Position numbers and translations under genes: made by a program. A model generated the notes under the pieces. It worked only from the letters and a program-made list of their open reading frames with translations. It was not told the origin of the DNA and did no database searches. From contig JANPWX010000038.1 in NCBI GenBank assembly GCA_024734555.1, positions 2,428,758 to 2,492,757 of the forward strand: a DNA stretch of 64,000 nt, read 5' to 3'. The stretch comes from Trochalopteron elliotii (Eukaryota; Chordata; Aves; Passeriformes; Leiothrichidae). Position 1 is the stretch's first letter. Each line of letters opens with the position of its first letter. Positions 60,199 through 64,000 of this stretch are shown here, piece after piece.

Positions 60199-62939
60199 GT
60201 AATATAGACTAATCAAATACTTCTTAGTTCATCAGAATTATAAATTACTTTACCAAGGCATTAAATAAATTTCAGCAAACCATTCATAAAATTAAGTTGT
60301 GCTTCACTTAAAAATACCCTGTAACCTGACAGGAAGAAAATTCATATTATCTACCTGTTCCTGCCTGTCAGCCTAGGGCATAGAGCACAAATCCAAGTAG
60401 CATGAGATAATCAACATCAGGAAGATGTATCTAGCAGTAGTGAATATCTGGTATATTAAATCATTTTTCAGATCAAAAGATAAGTGTTTTCTAAAGTCTT
60501 ACTTAAGGCTAGAAATATTTCTTGATTGTATATACCTCTTGCCTTTAGATTTCTTCATTTTCAAATATATGAAAATGCAATTTCTTTTTCTTGATGATCC
60601 ATTTCCAGGCTTGCGCTACTTCTCCTTTGTTGACGTTCAAGAAGACAGAAGTAACTCACACTTTCAGGGCATCTTAATTCTGAATTATTCTTAGGCCAAA
60701 TGATCTATGCAACTCTCTTACTTATATTTACTGCACATTTAGAGTACAGTATTCCTCATTCTCTTTCTATGTAAACTGTTTTGGGTACACAAGTCCTTGC
60801 AGAAATACACACTGATAATTATTATTTGTTTCTGTATTCATTAGGATAGAATTATTATAGGTGTTAGTTGGATAGAATAGTCACAACTGCAGACAGATAG
60901 TTTAAAGTTAGCTATTTAACTCTACTGATCGCAATCTGATATTAATGCCATCTACTTTTCACATATCTCCTGGACAAATACTTGTGATGAGCTACTTAAT
61001 TTTAGCTCTCAAACTCATTCTGCTATTATTTTCATCAGTTAATAAACATCCTTAATTTTCCACAGAAACTTGGGTTTTTAGTTTTCCCAGTTTCACTGGA
61101 TTAAACTAATCTGCAAATCAGATAAATGTTCAGTCTGAATACTCTGGTTAATCATGTTAACATTTTGTGACAAAAAAAACCACTATGCTTAAAGCAAACT
61201 TGAAAAAAGCTCCAGTACCTTTATTTCAGTGTTATGAAACTGGCCATCCTTTAAACCTCTACACACCTGAAAGACATGTCATGAGGCAGTAACAGCTATA
61301 TTTTGACATTGTTCTTTACTAAATAAATTAGTAATAAACACTGGAACATCAGAACAGGTACTGATTTAAGTGCTAATTAAGACAAAGGCTAGCGAAAGCT
61401 TGAGCATCACACATTATTACCAGTCATATTTTTTATATTACATGGCAAAACCAACTTCAATAGAAAGCTCAGGCAAATTAATTAAGACTTGTTACTGACT
61501 TGTGGCCAAGTATGAGATCAGCCATGTAATATACAATTCCCAAGCATGTCTTTCATAATATGAGAGGTCTACATAAAATAGCAATGAAGAGTTCAAGGTG
61601 ATAGTCTAGTTTAGGAGAAATAAAATCCCATTCATAATAGTATTCGAAGACAAAAACCTTTTGCTGCAAACATACTGTTTTGCTAAAGAATGTGCATATT
61701 TGTGTCTGAAAGTATTAGTGAGATTTTTCACTACCAAAAACAACTCTGAGGAAGGTCCATGACTGCACAGTAAGCACACAAATAGTTCAAGAGATATGAT
61801 GATTGTAATTTTATTATGACTGATTTATCATAAAGATAGCATCACAGCATATATTATAGTATTGATGTTCTCTCAACAGACGAGAGTTCAGCTGCAAAAT
61901 CATGTGATGGACTCTACTTGCTTTGGCATTGTAATAATTGACATTATAAACTCAATCTCTTGCCCTCCACTGCAACCTGATGCTGGTTTAATCCAGTAAA
62001 ACATCTTGTCTTCTCCCAAATATCTATTATCCAGCACTTTTTTCCTGAATCAGACATGCTCTCCTCCATCTCCAGGCATCAGCCTTCACACACCAGCAGC
62101 ACAGCACATCCTTTCACATTTCCAGTATCATTCGCCCACTGTGAGATAACTGAACAGTCAAATTTTTACTGTTAATTTTGTACTTGTCCAGTCTTAAAGG
62201 AACCCTCAACATCCAGACGCAAGAGAATCTTCCTTCAGTTAAGGCAAGTGAAACACAATCATTTCATGAAGCTCATTTTCCTTTACTCCAAGTACACATT
62301 TGGATGTTTCTAGCTGCCACTGAAACCATGCCACTGTCCTGGAGATTAAAGTGACCAATGGTGCAGGGCTGAAATCTGTTTGGTCTCTATCTTAAGAAGT
62401 CAAATCTAGGTGAAAACTTACAATTGCTGAAAGACAGAAGATTTATCATCTAACTGTGTAGGAGTTCAGCACTGAGACACTTGGTACTGATCAAGGCAGT
62501 GATGAATCAGTGGGTAGAAGTGTGAAAAATAGAAGTTCATAACTTTTGCTGTCAAACAAGTTGTCATAATTCATAATCATAAACAATTCTTGTTAAGCAT
62601 TCTTGTTTTAGGTATCTTTGAAATAAAATTTAGGAAAAAAAATCAGGAACAAAACCATAAAAAACTTCACATTCTCCCCCCCTTTTTTTCCTAATTCTTC
62701 AGTTGACATTTTAGATTTGCGTATCTCCAGAAGAAAACTAGTAAGTGATGGTATTTCCCTGGCCTGTCACGTTTACTATGTAGAATATTTAGCAGAGCTG
62801 GAATAACAGAATAAGGTTATTATTAAATTGACTTCCTAGCCAACCTTCAATCCCTTTCTTTTGTCCAGGTCACAGGATTTTGTAAATGGCAGGTTTTAAT
62901 CCAGGATGGTCTTTGTTTTAAATAGAAATTACTAGTTAC
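60199..62939. other. AT-rich unique DNA, no gene
   Basis: Short frames only (60425-60694 +, 89 codons, no domain recognised). No repeat identified. No obvious further exon. Confidence 0.5.
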
Positions 62940-63020
62940 TATATAAATCCTATAATCCATATATATAATATATATAATATAAATATAATAATATATATTA
63001 TAATAACTATATATAATCCA
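62940..63020. repeat. AT-only palindromic tract
   Basis: About 80 bp of TATA/ATAAT units from 62940. The flanks tataatcca (62951-62959) and tataatcca (63012-63020) are direct repeats of each other, and the middle is almost purely A and T and self-complementary. Confidence 0.85.
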
Positions 63021-64000
63021 TCACAGCTTCTTTGTGCCATTTGTATAACAGTTGTGAATCCCATGGCACAGCTGTATAATAAACATTTGTGTATTCTAAG
63101 TCACAATTTAATAGATTTTTCCAGCATCAGCTGCCCTTTTCTCCCCTCTGCTTCTCGGTGTTTTGCTACCACTCTCTAGCACAGAATCCAAATGATGTAA
63201 CAGCTTCTTCCTATTCTGAATCTCATCCTACAACAAATACACTACCACTGATATTCAAGCGATTACCTAGTTCTGCATAGAAAATTATGCACCATTTAAT
63301 CTAATTCAGTTCTTGTTTATATTGCTTAAAAGCTATTCTTTAATGCATTCAGGAGAATAAACACCATTTTTAGGAATTAATTCACTTTCCAATAATGTAG
63401 CAACACACTACTATAGAAACACTTACGGGTATGGTTGCAAAAAAGAAGTTAAATAACTAATATCCAGAAGACTTTACAACAGAGTTGTCTCTGTGGGGAC
63501 ATTTGTTTTTTCTGACTGAGCATGAATTAACCTTTGAGTTGTGATGGCATATAAGGAAAAAAATAAGACTATTAATCCCATAGCCCAAACTAATTAGAGG
63601 TAATATTCAGTCTGGGAAGCATCACTAATTAACATAGAAATAAATATTTTAGCTTATTTTTGATTCTCTAGGCATATCTCAATTCTAGTATATTTCAGTC
63701 AAAGTCTTTTCTTTTACCCTTCAGACCTATATTCTTGTGAGCTAATTTCTTTGGTATTTTCAATGCTAGACAAGAAATCACTGTAGTTAGTTTTAAATAA
63801 GACTGCATAAAAGCAAAGATAATGGTTCTAGACAGCTGTACTGCTTTGTGAAGTACTGAACTATGCTATAGGTTGACATATCCTTAAAACTGCTGCTAAA
63901 TCATGAAGGCTTAAAAGTCAGAACAGATTATTGAAATGTTCTTAAGTGGATTTTTGACACCATTTTTACTTGAGCTATGAGGATATACTACAGCATAAGG
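63021..64000. other. AT-rich unique DNA, no gene
   Basis: The last kilobase has one 63-codon frame at 63089-63280 (+) with no recognised domain. No repeat identified. Confidence 0.5.

Noticed and set aside
1..64000. CRISPR arrays, operons, bacterial promoters, rRNA or tRNA genes
   Set aside because: None found. The regular repeats are short-unit microsatellites or decayed tandem repeats without spacers, and the base composition and transposons are vertebrate.

Overview
The window is vertebrate nuclear DNA, almost certainly from a bird. CR1 LINE fragments are the only LINE type I recognise, and several keep the CR1 reverse-transcriptase C-terminus or the 8-bp terminal repeat. Most other mobile DNA consists of lone retroviral LTRs of families that recur across avian genomes. 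There are no L1 or Alu elements, no bacterial gene density and no long open frames. The background is visibly AT-rich. It reads as a gene desert or the interior of a very large intron.

Layout. 1-5400: unique DNA, a 4-copy 12-bp minisatellite, and two forward LTRs (2340-2920; 4730-5400, the latter with a perfect 5-bp target duplication). 5401-16000: mostly featureless, with one ancient sauropsid-type repeat. 16000-18900: a CR1 reverse-transcriptase fragment, a long ATT tract between near-identical 16/17-bp direct repeats, a possible LTR remnant, and a GC-richer block with a 125-codon minus-strand frame. 24150-25720: an old reverse CR1 containing a compound microsatellite, then a forward CR1. 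27700-31735: ancient repeat scraps and two reverse LTRs, the second ending in an A/C-only tract. 33990-34430: short tandem repeats and a near-perfect 31-bp-arm hairpin. 36235-36432: a G/T-only tract. 40771-40846: a self-complementary trinucleotide array. 42375-43960: two CR1s lying tail to tail. 47200-48570: one possible and one probable LTR. 55000-57030: a cluster of two LTRs and a degenerate block with about 50-bp spacing. 57969-60198: a TATA-like box, a short exon-like reading frame broken twice at homopolymers, and a second exon-like segment. 62940-63020: an AT palindromic tract.

No intact protein-coding gene can be supported. Most open frames sit inside repeats, in low-complexity DNA or in AT-rich unique sequence and look like chance. 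The only segment I consider potentially genic is 57969-60198. CR1 and LTR identities come from recognising family consensus by eye and from matches between copies in this window. No alignment was run, so boundaries are approximate unless terminal TG/CA and target duplications are given.
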